Shown piece by piece: positions 51,596-61,714 of a DNA stretch of 64,000 bases. Every line of letters begins with the position of its first letter. Positions within the stretch are counted from its first letter, which is position 1. Under the pieces are notes generated by a model, which saw only the letters and a list, made by a program, of their open reading frames with translations, made no database searches and was not told the DNA's origin. The DNA is from DAIQRJ01 sp963708795 (GTDB taxonomy: Bacteria > Actinomycetota > Actinomycetes > Propionibacteriales > DAIQRJ01), in the NCBI GenBank assembly GCA_963708795.1, contig CAVPUH010000007.1:124001-188000 (forward strand), given 5' to 3'. The position numbers were made by a program, and so were the translations under genes.

Positions 51596-52065
51596 GGCGC
51601 CGGCGGCACGTACGTCGTCGTCGTGCGGGCGGCGACACCCGTCAGCAGCGTGCCGATCGCGATCCCGATCAGCAGGTTGATCACCGAGCTCGCGACCCGT
51701 GACGCCGCCGATGCGTCGGCGGCGAACGGGAGGGCCACGGCGGCGGCGGTGAGCAGCACGATGATCCACGCGAAGAACGTCCGCGGCCGCGGCGTCGAGA
51801 CCACGAGCAGATGCAGGATCCCGGTCGCTCCGAAGCCGCACACCGCGGCCGTGATCGCCCACGACACCGCCAGCGACGACGACGGACCGAGCAGGAGTTT
51901 CGGCGCCACGAGCTCGATGTCGAACACGTCGCGCACGAGGATCACGCCGACGAACGCGATCAGGGCGGCCACGAACGACGTCGCGGCCCCGCCTGCCCAC
52001 AGGCGGCCGGCGTCGACGACGACGTGTTCGTCGGTGGGGCCGCGACGGGGGGAGACGTTGCTCAT
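51568..52065 (-). CDS. Four-helix membrane protein (DUF6069-like)
   Basis: The 165-residue protein has four predicted helices (about residues 25-47, 62-84, 95-113 and 125-147) and short polar tails ending in a Tyr/Pro-rich segment. It resembles actinobacterial DUF6069 proteins. TACGGT lies 8 nt ahead of the ATG. Its 3' end overlaps the convergent DinB-like gene by 28 nt. Confidence 0.72.
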   Translation of the reverse strand: MSNVSPRRGPTDEHVVVDAGRLWAGGAATSFVAALIAFVGVILVRDVFDIELVAPKLLLGPSSSLAVSWAITAAVCGFGATGILHLLVVSTPRPRTFFAWIIVLLTAAAVALPFAADASAASRVASSVINLLIGIAIGTLLTGVAARTTTTYVPPAPYPDRDGAY

Positions 52066-52108
52066 GGGGCCGAACCGTATCCGCTCGGCTCCGCCACCGC
52101 CGTGATGC

Positions 52109-52912
52109 TCATGCCAGCGCGTTCTCCAGCGTCGACCGGTTCCGGAGCATCCACCGGCCCGCCCGTGCGCGCCACGCCATGGCCCACAGCCCGATCGGGT
52201 GCGACGTCACGTCGGGGGTGATCCCGGCGTCGTCGGCCTCCCACGCGACCTCCGACAGTACGAAGTCGAGCATCGCCTGGACCAGCAGATGCCGCTGTCG
52301 AGCCGGCATGGCGTAGGCGTCGACCAGCAGGCGGAGCTGACGGGCCCGATCGGCGAGCGGGGGAAGGCCCTCCAGGCCGGCGACGAGGTCGTCGTGCAGC
52401 TTGACGTTGAGCCAGCACACCTGGGCCATCGCGACCAACTCGTCCGCAGGGCCGCTGAACTCCCAGTCGATGAACCCGACGGGCAGACCGTCGCGGACGA
52501 CGATGTTCCAGGGCGCCAGATCACAGTGGCTGATGACCCGCCCGGTCCCCGCGCCGGCCGGAGCGGCCAAGTCGCGGCCGTGCCAGTCGAACCAGACGGC
52601 CTCGGGCGGCGGCGTGAACGTCGCCGTCGCATCGTGCAGCCGGCGCACCATCGCTCCCAACTCGACCAGTGCGTCGTCACTGAACGGTCCCGGCTGGACG
52701 AACGAGCCGGGGATGAACCACATCTGCTCGCGACCGTCCGCGGAGATCCCGGACCCGACGAGCCGTGGCGACGCATCGAACCCGACGTCGGTGAGGTGTC
52801 GCAGCAGCGCCTGCACGGACGGCGTCCACGCTTCGACCGGCCGGTAGACGACGTCCCCGACCCGGCCGACCATCGTGCGCCCGCCGCCGCTCAACGTGAT
52901 CTCGTCGTCCAT
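52109..52912 (-). CDS. Aminoglycoside-phosphotransferase/kinase-like protein
   Basis: The 267-residue protein has the APH kinase-like catalytic loop VISHCDLAPWNIVVRDGLP and the DFG-equivalent GFIDWEFSGPADEL. The P-loop region is short, as in small APH-type kinases and choline-kinase-like proteins. It may phosphorylate a drug or small metabolite. ATG at 52912 starts the conserved domain; longer in-frame starts would overlap the upstream MFS gene. Confidence 0.82.
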   Translation of the reverse strand: MDDEITLSGGGRTMVGRVGDVVYRPVEAWTPSVQALLRHLTDVGFDASPRLVGSGISADGREQMWFIPGSFVQPGPFSDDALVELGAMVRRLHDATATFTPPPEAVWFDWHGRDLAAPAGAGTGRVISHCDLAPWNIVVRDGLPVGFIDWEFSGPADELVAMAQVCWLNVKLHDDLVAGLEGLPPLADRARQLRLLVDAYAMPARQRHLLVQAMLDFVLSEVAWEADDAGITPDVTSHPIGLWAMAWRARAGRWMLRNRSTLENALA

Positions 52913-52934
52913 GCGGGTCAGCGTGACAGGTCGG

Positions 52935-54127
52935 TCAGACCGGGTCGAACACGCGGGCCCGCGCGATCGTGACACTGGCGATGCCGAGCAGCGCCGGCAC
53001 CACGCCCAGCGCGAGGGCGAGGGAGGTCGCTCCGGCCAGATGCCCGATCATCGGCGGGCCGGCCATGAAACCGAACCAGCCCATCGCGGACACGATCGTC
53101 ACGGCACGTCCGGTGGCGAGGCCGGGGACACGGCCGGCCACGCCGAAGCACGTCGGCACGATCAGCGCGACGCCGAGCCCGAGGGTGCCGAAGCCGATGA
53201 TGGCGAGCGGCGTGGAGCCGGTGACCAGCGCGACGGTCATGCCGACGGTCGCGACCGCTCCCAGCACCGGGAGCAGGCGCCGGACCGGTGTCCGCCGCAG
53301 GAGCGCGGGGCTGCCCAACCGCAGGCACACCATCGTCCCGGAGTAGACGGCGTACGCCAGCGCAGCGACCGCCGACGAGGTCCCGAGGGCGTCGCGCAGG
53401 TACACGGCCGACCAATCCGTGGCCGCCCCCTCGCACAACATGCCGATGAAGGCGACGGCGCCGAGCAGCAGGAGCGTCGGCACGACCCGCGTGCTCCGTA
53501 CGGAAGCCGAGCCGGGCACCGTCGCCTCGGCCGCCCCGCCGTCGGCCCGTCCGGCAGCATCGCGCGGCTGAGCCAGCCCGCCACGACGAGCAGGATCGGC
53601 CCGAGCACCAGGACCTGGGCCGTCAACCCGACACCCGCCGCGACCGCCACGGCGCCGATGGCCGCACCGGTGAACGCCCCGACGCTCCACGTCCCGTGCA
53701 GCCGCGCCATCACCGGCCGTCCCGCCGCCCGTTCGACCGCCACCGCCTGGGTGTTCATCGCCACGCCGAGTGCGCCCTGGCACGCTCCCCAGACGCCCAG
53801 GCTGAGCGCCAGACCGGGCAACCCGCCCGCGAGGCCGACCGCGGCACCGAACACGCAGTACCCGACGAGCGCGAGCTGGACCGTGCGTCGGCTCCCCAGT
53901 CGCGGCAGCAGCAGCCCGGCGAGCGTGAGGCCGACGACGGAGCCCGCCGGCGCGCCGAGCAGCGCCGTGCCGAGGCTCGCGTCGGTCAGCGACAGTCGCG
54001 CCTTGATGATCGGGATGTGCGCGGCCCACGACGCGAAGAGCAACCCCTGCACGGCGAACGCGGCCGTGACGCCGACGATCGCCCGTCGCGCGATGTCGGG
54101 CGACGTCCGGGTGTCGACCGAGCTCAG
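52935..54127 (-). pseudogene. MFS transporter, one frameshift
   Basis: Two frame segments make one MFS of about 395 residues. The N-terminal half has RAIVGVTAAFAVQGLLFASW and LGSRRTVQLALVGYCVFG; the C-terminal half, in another frame from about 53540, has VPTLLLLGAVAFIGMLCEGA and IVPTCFGVAGRVPGLATG. The break lies in the central loop after RAMLPDGPTAG and looks like a single missing base. It is related to the FucP/YbjJ-type branch. The start is unclear: the frame has no ATG/GTG/TTG near the expected N-terminus, so a CTG at 54125-54127 right at the sthA stop or another shift is possible. Confidence 0.72.
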
Positions 54128-55530
54128 CCGGTCACCCGCGCGATCGCCCGCATCTTGTTCACCGCGTCCAGCGCGGCGACCTTGTACGACTCCGCCAGCG
54201 TCGGGTAGTTGAACACGGCGTCCACGAGGTAGTCGACGGTGCCGCCGCACCCCATCACCGTCTGGCCGATGTGGACCAGCTCGGTCGCGTTCGACCCGAA
54301 GACATGGACGCCCAGGAGCTTGCGGGTCTCGGCGTGCACGAGGAGCTTGAGGATGCCGTAGGAGTCGCCGAGGATGGCGCCGCGGGCGAGCTCGCGATAC
54401 CGGGAGATCCCGACTTCGAACGGGATGTTCTCGCTGGTCAGCTCGTCCTCGGTCTGACCCACGTAGGACAGCTCGGGGATCGAGTAGATGCCGATGGGCT
54501 GCAGATCGCCGAGCTTGTTGCCGACGGGCTCGCCGAACGCGTGGTAGCTCGCGCGCCGTCCCTGCTCCATCGCCGTCGCCGCGAGCGCCGGGAAGCCGAT
54601 GACGTCGCCGACGGCGTAGATGTGATCGACGCTCGTCCGGAAGTTCTCGTCCACCTCCAGCCGGCCCCGCTCCGCCGCGTGCAGCCCGGCGGCCTCGACG
54701 TTCAGCTCGTCCGTCACCCCCTGCCGCCCGGCGGAGTAGAGGACGGTCTCGGCGGGGATCTTCTTGCCCGACTCGAGCATCGTCAGCGTGCCGCCGTTGT
54801 GCTTCTCGACGGTCCGCACGGACTCGGAGAAACGGAACGTCACGGCCAGGTCCCGCAGCTGGTACTTCAGTGCTTCGACGATCTCCAGGTCGCAGAACTC
54901 GAGCATCCGTGGCCGCTTCTCCACCACCGTGACCTTCGTCCCGAGGGCGGCGAACATCGACGCGTACTCGATCCCGATCACTCCGGCGCCGACGACGACC
55001 ATCGACGACGGGACCTTTTCCATGCCGAGGATCTGGTCGGAGTCGACGATCGTCTCGCCGTCGAATTCGACCGAGCTCGGCCGGGCCGGGCGGGTGCCGA
55101 CCGCGATGATGATCTTGTCCGCGCTGACCTTCAGCAGGTTGTCCCGGCCGTTGTCGACCTCCAGCACATGCGGGTCGACGAACCGGCCGGTACCGGGGAT
55201 CAGCGCCACCCGGTTGCGGGACAGTTGGCTGCGGATGACGTCGATCTCGTGTGCGATCACGTGCTGGGTGCGGGTCGTCAGGTCCGCGACCGTGATCTCG
55301 TCCTTCAGCCGGTAGGACTGGCCGTAGAGCTCACGCTGGCTCAGCCCGGTGAGGTAGAGCACCGCCTCGCGCATGGTCTTCGACGGGATCGTGCCGGTGT
55401 TGATACACACTCCGCCGACCATGTCCGTCCGCTCGATGACGGCGGCCCGATGACCGAGCTTCGCGGCGGCGATGGCGGCCTTCTGGCCCGCCGGCCCCGA
55501 GCCGATGACGAGCAGGTCGTAGTGATCCAT
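54124..55530 (-). CDS. sthA: Soluble NAD(P)+ transhydrogenase
   Basis: The 468-residue protein is a flavoprotein disulfide-reductase-fold enzyme: LLVIGSGPAGQKAAIAAAKL (FAD), GGVCINTGTIPSKT in which the second redox Cys is replaced by Thr (diagnostic of SthA, not lipoamide dehydrogenase), VVGAGVIGIEYASMFAALG (NAD(P)), and IYAVGDVIGFPALA. It interconverts NADPH and NADH. GGGAG lies about 4-5 nt before the ATG. Confidence 0.95.
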   Translation of the reverse strand: MDHYDLLVIGSGPAGQKAAIAAAKLGHRAAVIERTDMVGGVCINTGTIPSKTMREAVLYLTGLSQRELYGQSYRLKDEITVADLTTRTQHVIAHEIDVIRSQLSRNRVALIPGTGRFVDPHVLEVDNGRDNLLKVSADKIIIAVGTRPARPSSVEFDGETIVDSDQILGMEKVPSSMVVVGAGVIGIEYASMFAALGTKVTVVEKRPRMLEFCDLEIVEALKYQLRDLAVTFRFSESVRTVEKHNGGTLTMLESGKKIPAETVLYSAGRQGVTDELNVEAAGLHAAERGRLEVDENFRTSVDHIYAVGDVIGFPALAATAMEQGRRASYHAFGEPVGNKLGDLQPIGIYSIPELSYVGQTEDELTSENIPFEVGISRYRELARGAILGDSYGILKLLVHAETRKLLGVHVFGSNATELVHIGQTVMGCGGTVDYLVDAVFNYPTLAESYKVAALDAVNKMRAIARVTG

Positions 55531-55628
55531 GTCGCTCCCTCACACCGCTGCTTGCTGCTGCCCGCCGCACGCTCCGGCCGTCCTGACGATCTCACCATGC
55601 GACGTCGATGTTGCGACAGGATTTCGGC

Positions 55629-56809
55629 TCAGCGTGGCAGCCGGACGGCGATCCGGAGCAGTCGCGTCGTCTGCCCCGCCCCGAAGTTGTCGTCGGACAG
55701 GAGCAGCACCCGCGCTGCCAGGTTCGAGTGGATCCGATGGCCACGATGAGCCCGCGACGAGGTGAGCGCCATCGCCTCGTAGTTGTCCATCAGCGGGTTG
55801 GCCTGAGTCTCCTTCGACGTCGCGCCGAGGTCCGGGCAGGTGGTCACGTCGGCGACCAGACGTGAGGTGGCGGCCTTCCACGGCTGGGCACCGAGGTTCG
55901 CGACGCGGCTGACGTCGACGGCGTGACGTGCGTCCGGGATGGCGACCAGGCGGATGCTGTTGCCGATCGCCGGGTCGTACGCGGCCTCGAGGACCAGCAG
56001 ACCGTTGCGCCCGTAGGTCGCGACCTCGGAGATCCGCATGCCGGTGCCCACCTGGTAGCCGATCTGCTTGCTCAATCGGTAGCCACCGGTCGCATGCGGG
56101 TCGCGGTCGTAGACGAGGATCCGGCGTGCGGTGGCCGTCCCGTCCGCTGCGACGTCACCCGAGAGCGTGCCCTCCATGGCGGCGTACACGCGAGAACCGT
56201 CGCGCGAGACCGACAGGCCTTCGAGCGTGGCGTTCGCCGTCGCCTCGCCCGCCGGTGCGACCTCGAAGCGCTTCGGAACCGGCAACTGCGTCACCTCCCG
56301 ACCCTTGCGCGTGAAGACGTGGATGCTCGGTTCGTCCTCGGAGGTCACGAGGTAGGTGCCGTTCGGCAGGACCGCCAGTCCCTCAGCATCGAAGCCGTCA
56401 CCGGTGTACGGGTGCCGTCCTTCTCCGTCAGCAGCAGCGTGCCGGTCGGTGTCGGGTCCTTCGGGTGCCGGAAGAACCACATCCGGGTGGGGTCGTTGCC
56501 GGAGTGGTCCTCGATGGCGGCGTAGGCCGAGCGTCGCTTGTCCCGGGTGAGGGCGGACAACCCGCCGACCGTGGCTCCGAACGCCGTCTTCTTGTCCAGC
56601 GCGTCGCTGAAACCGACGGCTCGGCCGCTCGGCGTGCAGTCGGCGGTGAACGACGCGGTCGAGGGTGGCGCCGCGATCGTGCCTCGCCCCACCGTTCCGG
56701 CGGTGGCGGCCGGCACGGTGCCCGCGGCGAGCGCAGCGGTCAGGCCGATCGCGGCAGCGATCCGGACGGGGCGGGCGAGACGGAGGAGGCGCAGGTGTGT
56801 CGTCGGCAT
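55629..56809 (-). pseudogene. Exported esterase-like phytase-family protein, one frameshift
   Basis: The N-terminal segment (from ATG 56809) has a signal peptide (about residues 1-38, ending ATAGTVG) and FSDALDKKTAFGATVGGLSA; after a frame change near 56400 it continues GDGFDAEGLAVLPNGTYLV, ATLEGLSVSRDGSRVYAAME and MDNYEAMALT to the end. This is the esterase-like activity of phytase family, a secreted beta-propeller fold. One missing base explains the break. TACGGT (56817-56822) and TTCACG with 17-nt spacing form the promoter, leaderless. Confidence 0.78.
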
Positions 56810-56816
56810 CGGATCG

Positions 56817-56845
56817 ACCGTAACCCCGCATTCCGCCGCCGTGAA
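56817..56845 (-). promoter_or_regulatory. Promoter of the phytase-family gene, leaderless
   Basis: On the minus strand TTCACG (56840-56845), a 17-nt spacer and TACGGT (56817-56822) precede the ATG at 56809 by 7 nt. Confidence 0.55.
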
Positions 56846-56953
56846 GAGTGCGGTACGTGAACGTCTGATGACGGTCGGTCATTGTCCGGCCGCGGCGGAT
56901 TGCCTGCTGGCCGGTGGCTGCGATCGGTGTGACCATGGTCGAGGAGCGTGACG

Positions 56954-57742
56954 ATGACCGAGTCCGAATACCTGTTGAGCAACACCGCGGCGGAGACCGC
57001 TGACCGGTTCAGCGGTCTCGAGCAGTCGTTCGACCACGTCACGATCAGCCACCTCGGGCCGTTGGTGACAGGTGGCGGCCGGTGTCTCGAGCTGGGCGCG
57101 GGCAGCGGTTCGATCGCCCGCTGGATGGCCGATGCCGTGGGCCCGGGCGGCCGGGTGCTCGCGACCGACCTCGACGTGCAGTGGCTGGAGTCCGGCGACG
57201 TCGGTCCGATCGAGGTCCGCCGACACGACCTCGTGTCCGAGCCGATCCCCGAAGGTCCCTGGGACCTCATCCACGAGCGCCTCGTCCTCGTCCATCTGCC
57301 GACCCGGCTGGAGATCCTCGACCGATTGACGGCCGCCCTGGCCCCGGGAGGCTGGCTCGTCCTGGAGGGTTTCGACACCGCAGAGGTGCGGACGACCGAC
57401 CGTCGAGCACCGCAGCACGCGCTCGTCGCGCGCATCGCCGTCGCGTTCAACGACCTCCTGCGCAGCCGTGGAGCGGCCACCGGCTTCGCGGCCGACGCGC
57501 GGCGCCAGCTCGCCGATCGTGGCCTGATCGACCTCTCCTCGAGCGGGTACGTCGCCTTCGACGCAGGCGGCGCGGGGTTCGCGCGGGTGCTCGCCGCCAA
57601 CGCGCGCCAAGTCCAGGCGGCGCTGATCGACTCAGGCGTGCCGAGGGACGACCTCGAGCGGTACCTCACCCTGCTGGACGACCCGACCTCGGTGTTCGGG
57701 AGCCCGGTCCTCATCAGCACCTGCGGCCGCCGGCCGGCCTGA
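56954..57742 (+). CDS. Class I SAM-dependent methyltransferase
   Basis: The 262-residue protein has motif I RCLELGAGSGSIARWMADAV, VLATDLDVQWL, and WDLIHERLVLVHLPTRLEIL, then LAPGGWLVLEGF. This resembles actinobacterial UbiE/small-molecule methyltransferases near secondary metabolism, but no partner is evident. ATG at 56954 with GAGGAG 7 nt upstream is preferred over a GTG 6 nt earlier. The LarA-like gene follows after 27 nt. Confidence 0.85.
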   Translation: MTESEYLLSNTAAETADRFSGLEQSFDHVTISHLGPLVTGGGRCLELGAGSGSIARWMADAVGPGGRVLATDLDVQWLESGDVGPIEVRRHDLVSEPIPEGPWDLIHERLVLVHLPTRLEILDRLTAALAPGGWLVLEGFDTAEVRTTDRRAPQHALVARIAVAFNDLLRSRGAATGFAADARRQLADRGLIDLSSSGYVAFDAGGAGFARVLAANARQVQAALIDSGVPRDDLERYLTLLDDPTSVFGSPVLISTCGRRPA

Positions 57743-57769
57743 CGAGGGGCCGAGGAGTAGAACGGACCC

Positions 57770-59074
57770 GTGCTCGTCCACCTCGCCTACGGCCGCTCCG
57801 GTATCGACGTCGACCTCGATCCCGACACCACCGACGTCGTCCGGCCGGCCCACCGTGCGGCGGCCGCCGACCCTGCGGGCGCCCTGCGGGAGGCGCTTCG
57901 CCACCCGGTGGCCGGACCGCCGCTACGCGAGCGCGTGCCCGCCGGTTCGACGGTGGCGATCTCGGTCTGCGACGTCACCCGGGCCCAGCCGCGCGAGCCG
58001 ATGGTGTCGGCGGTCCTGGCGGAGCTCCAAGGCCTGATCCGGCTCGAGGACGTCACGATCATCGTCGCCACCGGCACCCACCGGGCGAACACGGAGGCGG
58101 AGCTCCGGGCGATGCTCGGCGATCGTCTGGTCGACACCGTCCGGATCGTCAACCATGACGCGCGCGACCCCGGGTCGCTCGTGTGGCGTGGTATCCACGG
58201 CGGCGTGCCGGTCTGGCTCGACCGGGTGTGGTGCGACGCCGACGTGCGGATCACGACCGGCTTCGTCGAGCCGCACTTCTTCGCCGGGTTCTCCGGCGGT
58301 CCGAAGATGGTCGTGCCAGGCCTCGCCGGCCTCGACACCGTCCTCGTCCTTCACGACGCCGCCCGTATCGGGAGCGACCGGGCCACGTGGGGTATCACCC
58401 GCGGCAATCCCGTGCACGACGACATCCGGGCTGTCGTCGCCGCGGTCGGTGAGGTCACGTTCGCCCTCGACGTCACGCTCGACGACGACCAACGCATCGT
58501 CTCGGCCTACGGCGGCGACCTGTTCGCCATGCACGCCGCCGCCTGCGACGAGGTGCGGGCGGGGGCGATGGTCGAGGTGCCGGAGCGCTATCCGGTGGTG
58601 GTGACCACGGGTTCGGGTTATCCGCTCGACCAGAACCTCTATCAGTCGGTGAAGGGCATGTCGGCAGCCGCGGCCGTGGTGCGACCGGGCGGGTCGATCC
58701 TCTGCGCCGCGGAGTGTGCCGACGGGTTCCCCGATCACGGCTCGTATCGCGAGGTGTTGTCGTCCGCGGCCTCGCCGGCACGTCTGCTCGCCCAGATCGC
58801 CGAGCGAGCCGTCACGGTCCCCGACCAGTGGCAGGTGCAGGTGCAGGCGAAGATCCAGACCCTGGCCGAGGTCTGCGTCGCGACACGCGGCCTCACGGCG
58901 GCGGACCTGGCCTCGGCGCACCTGCGCCACGTCGAGCCGAGCGGGGTGGCCATCGCCCGCTGGGTGGCCACGGCCCTGGCTGCTGCGGGGCCGGGCGCCC
59001 GGGTGTGTGTGTTGCCGGAGGGCCCGCAGACCGTCCCGTACGTCCCGGATCCGGCACTCGCGGTCGGGCGCTGA
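57770..59074 (+). CDS. larA: LarA-family nickel-pincer-type racemase
   Basis: The 434-residue protein has ATGTHR, a His/Lys-rich active site with GFVEPHFFAGFSGGPKMVVP containing the expected cofactor-tethering Lys, and YPLDQNLYQSVKGMSAAA. LarA enzymes racemise lactate or other alpha-hydroxy acids with a nickel pincer cofactor made by LarB, LarC and LarE, none of which is in the window. The substrate may be another hydroxy acid. GTG at 57770 follows the methyltransferase gene; GAGGAG lies 12 nt before it. Confidence 0.85.
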   Translation: MLVHLAYGRSGIDVDLDPDTTDVVRPAHRAAAADPAGALREALRHPVAGPPLRERVPAGSTVAISVCDVTRAQPREPMVSAVLAELQGLIRLEDVTIIVATGTHRANTEAELRAMLGDRLVDTVRIVNHDARDPGSLVWRGIHGGVPVWLDRVWCDADVRITTGFVEPHFFAGFSGGPKMVVPGLAGLDTVLVLHDAARIGSDRATWGITRGNPVHDDIRAVVAAVGEVTFALDVTLDDDQRIVSAYGGDLFAMHAAACDEVRAGAMVEVPERYPVVVTTGSGYPLDQNLYQSVKGMSAAAAVVRPGGSILCAAECADGFPDHGSYREVLSSAASPARLLAQIAERAVTVPDQWQVQVQAKIQTLAEVCVATRGLTAADLASAHLRHVEPSGVAIARWVATALAAAGPGARVCVLPEGPQTVPYVPDPALAVGR

Positions 59075-59318
59075 CCGACGTCGGAACCAAGTCGGACGGA
59101 AGTGGGACACCCGCGGGAAACCGGCGGGAGACGTGACGGCAACCGGCGCTGTCCGGGTTGCCACCATTCGCGGCTACCGGCCGTCGATACCTGAGAAAGT
59201 TTCGGTCAGGGTGGTGACGTGCGGGAAATCTTGTGGCAGGTTGCTCACCATTCGCGTCGAGGCGACCACACACCGTTGCCTTCTCGCAGTCACCCCACAT
59301 CCCGAAAGGGCAACTTCC

Positions 59319-61629
59319 TTGCGCAAGTTCACTCTGGGCGCGGCCGCGGTGGCGGGTGCGGCAGCACTCGCCGTCGCCGCATCCACGCCGTCCGCACTCG
59401 CGGCGCCGCCGGCCAATAAATTCTCGTCCCCGGCGCAGGCTCACCGGAGTCGACAACCTGCCCGACGCCAAGGCCGACAAGCAGACGGCCCTGCGGTCGG
59501 AGGCCGTCGAAAAGCTCGTCTCCGGCAAATCGACGGCGGTGGTGAAGGGCAAATCGAAGGTCGTCGCAGTCGGCAAGCGCGCCGACGGGAAGACGCAGTA
59601 CGCACAGGTCGCGCCCACGGCGGCCACGAAGACCGATCCGATCTTCACGATCCTCACCGACTTCGGCACGCAGATCGACCCGCGCACCGGCGGTGCCCCG
59701 GGCCCGCTGAACAACGAGATCGCCGAGCCGAACCGGCGCAACGACAACAGCACGAACTGGTCGGCGGACTTCTCCCGCGAGCACTACCTCGACATGTTCT
59801 ACGGCCAAGGACAAGGAGTCGTTCGCCGACTTCTACCTGCACCAGTCCAGCGGCAGGTACACGGTCGGCGGTGACGTCTCCGACTGGGTGACGCTGCCGT
59901 ACAACGAGGCCAGGTACGGCAGCAACAAGATCGCCGACAGCGACGGCTACTGGAACTACATCGCGTGACACGGCCACCGCCTGGTTCGACGCACAGAAGG
60001 CAGCCGGCAAGACCGACGCCGAGCTCAAGACCTACCTGGCGCAGTTCGACAAGTGGGATCGCTACGACTACGACGGCGACGGCAACTTCGACGAGCCCGA
60101 CGGGTACATCGACCACTTCCAGGCGGTCCACGCCGGTGAGGGTGAAGAGGCCGGCGGCGGCGCCCAGGGCGCCGACGCGATCTGGTCGCACCGGTGGGCC
60201 GCGTTCCAGAATGCGAACACCGGGCCGTCGTTCAACAAGGGCGGCGGTGTCGCCCTCGGTGACACCGGGTTCTTCATCCGCGACTACACGACCGAGCCCG
60301 AGAACGGCGGCCTGGGCGTCTTCGCCCACGAGTACGGCCACGACCTCGGTCTCCCTGACCTCTACGACACCGCCGGTGGTGAGAACGGCACCGGCTTCTG
60401 GACGCTCATGTCGTCCGGCTCGTGGATGAACCACGGCAAGGACACCATCGGGACCACGCCGGGCTACATGGGTGCCTGGGAGAAGCTGCAGCTCGGCTGG
60501 CTCGACTACGACGTGACGTCCTACGATCAGCCGGGTACGTTCAAGCTCGGTCCGGCCGAGCGACAGACGAAGAACCCACAGGCTCTCGTCGTCGCCCTCG
60601 AGCCGGTGACCACCACGACCGCGTATACGACGCCGTTCGCCGGCAACTACTCCTGGTGGGGTGGTTCCGCCGACGACCTGAACTCCCGTATGAGCCGCCC
60701 GGTCGATTTGACGGCCAAGACGACGGCCTCGGTGACGGCGAAGGTCTGGTACGACACCGAGGAGGACTACGACTACCTGTACGGGCAGGTCTCGGACGAC
60801 GGGGGCGCCAGCTGGCAGAACGCCGGCGATCCGCTCAGTGGCAGCTCGAATGGCGAATGGGTCGATGCGGACTACGACCTGACGCCGTGGGCAGGTCAAA
60901 AGGTGTTGTTCCGCTTCGCCTATGTCAGCGACGGCGGCATTCATGGGGACGGTCCGTTCATCGACCAGATCGTCGGCACTGCCGACGGAGCGACGATCTT
61001 CACCGACGGCGCCGAATCGGCCACGTCGGCGTGGACGGTCACCGGATTCACTCGCTCGACGGGCACGAACACCGTGATCAACGGGCGGTACTACATCGCC
61101 GAGAACCGTCAGTACCTCGACTACGACAAGACACTGAAGCAGGGGCCGTACAACTTCAACCGCGGCGTCAGCAAGCCCGACTGGGTGCAGCACATCCCCT
61201 ATCAGAACGGTGTGCTCATCACGTACTGGAATGCGGCCGTCGACGACAACAACACGAGCTCGCACCCCGGCACCGGCCTGATCCTCCCGGTCGATGCCCG
61301 CCCGACCGCGACTCCGGTACTCGAACGGCTCGCTCGTGAGCAACCGGCTCCAGCCGTTCGACGCGACCTTCGGTCTCGACCAGACCGACGGCATCGTCTT
61401 GAGCCGTGAGGTCAAGGTCGCCAACGGCGTCAACGTGATCACGTCGTCGGTGAAGCCGTCGGCAGGAGTCACCACGTTCGACGACACCGCGACCGACACG
61501 TACTACGACCCGGCGAACCCGTGGGGCAGCGTGAAGACTGCGGGAACCGGCCTGAAGCTGACCGTGGTCAAGCAGGCCAACAGCGGCAAGGTCCAGACGG
61601 TGAAGCTGACGCCGGCGCCTTCGCAGTAG
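59319..61629 (+). pseudogene. Secreted M6-type metalloprotease (immune inhibitor A-like), four frameshifts
   Basis: Segments in three frames form a protein of about 770 residues: a signal peptide (KFTLGAAAVAGAAALAVAAS, ending SALAAPPA), DNLPDAKADKQTALRSEAVE, FGTQIDPRTGGAPG, DKESFADFYLHQSSGRYTV, AHEYGHDLGLPDLYD with the zinc HExxH and third ligand, MSSGSWMNHGKDTIGTTPGY, and a C-terminal beta domain. Breaks fall near 59440, 59800, 59965 and 61310 and all fit +1 shifts. The TTG start at 59319 has AAAGGG 8 nt upstream. It is an exported protease degrading host or environmental protein. The remaining frames are well preserved. Confidence 0.78.
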
Positions 61630-61653
61630 GAGCCATCGAAGTCCGGCACCACG

Positions 61654-61693
61654 GAGCGGGGCGGCTCGTCGACACCGACGAACCGCCCCGCTC
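61654..61693 (+). terminator. Terminator after the M6 protease gene
   Basis: A 17-bp stem with one G-T mismatch (61654-61670 and 61677-61693, loop GACACC) lies 25 nt after the stop and 22 nt before the convergent gene end; it can serve both. Confidence 0.85.
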
Positions 61694-61714
61694 TTCGTGT
61701 GCCTGCGCCCACCG

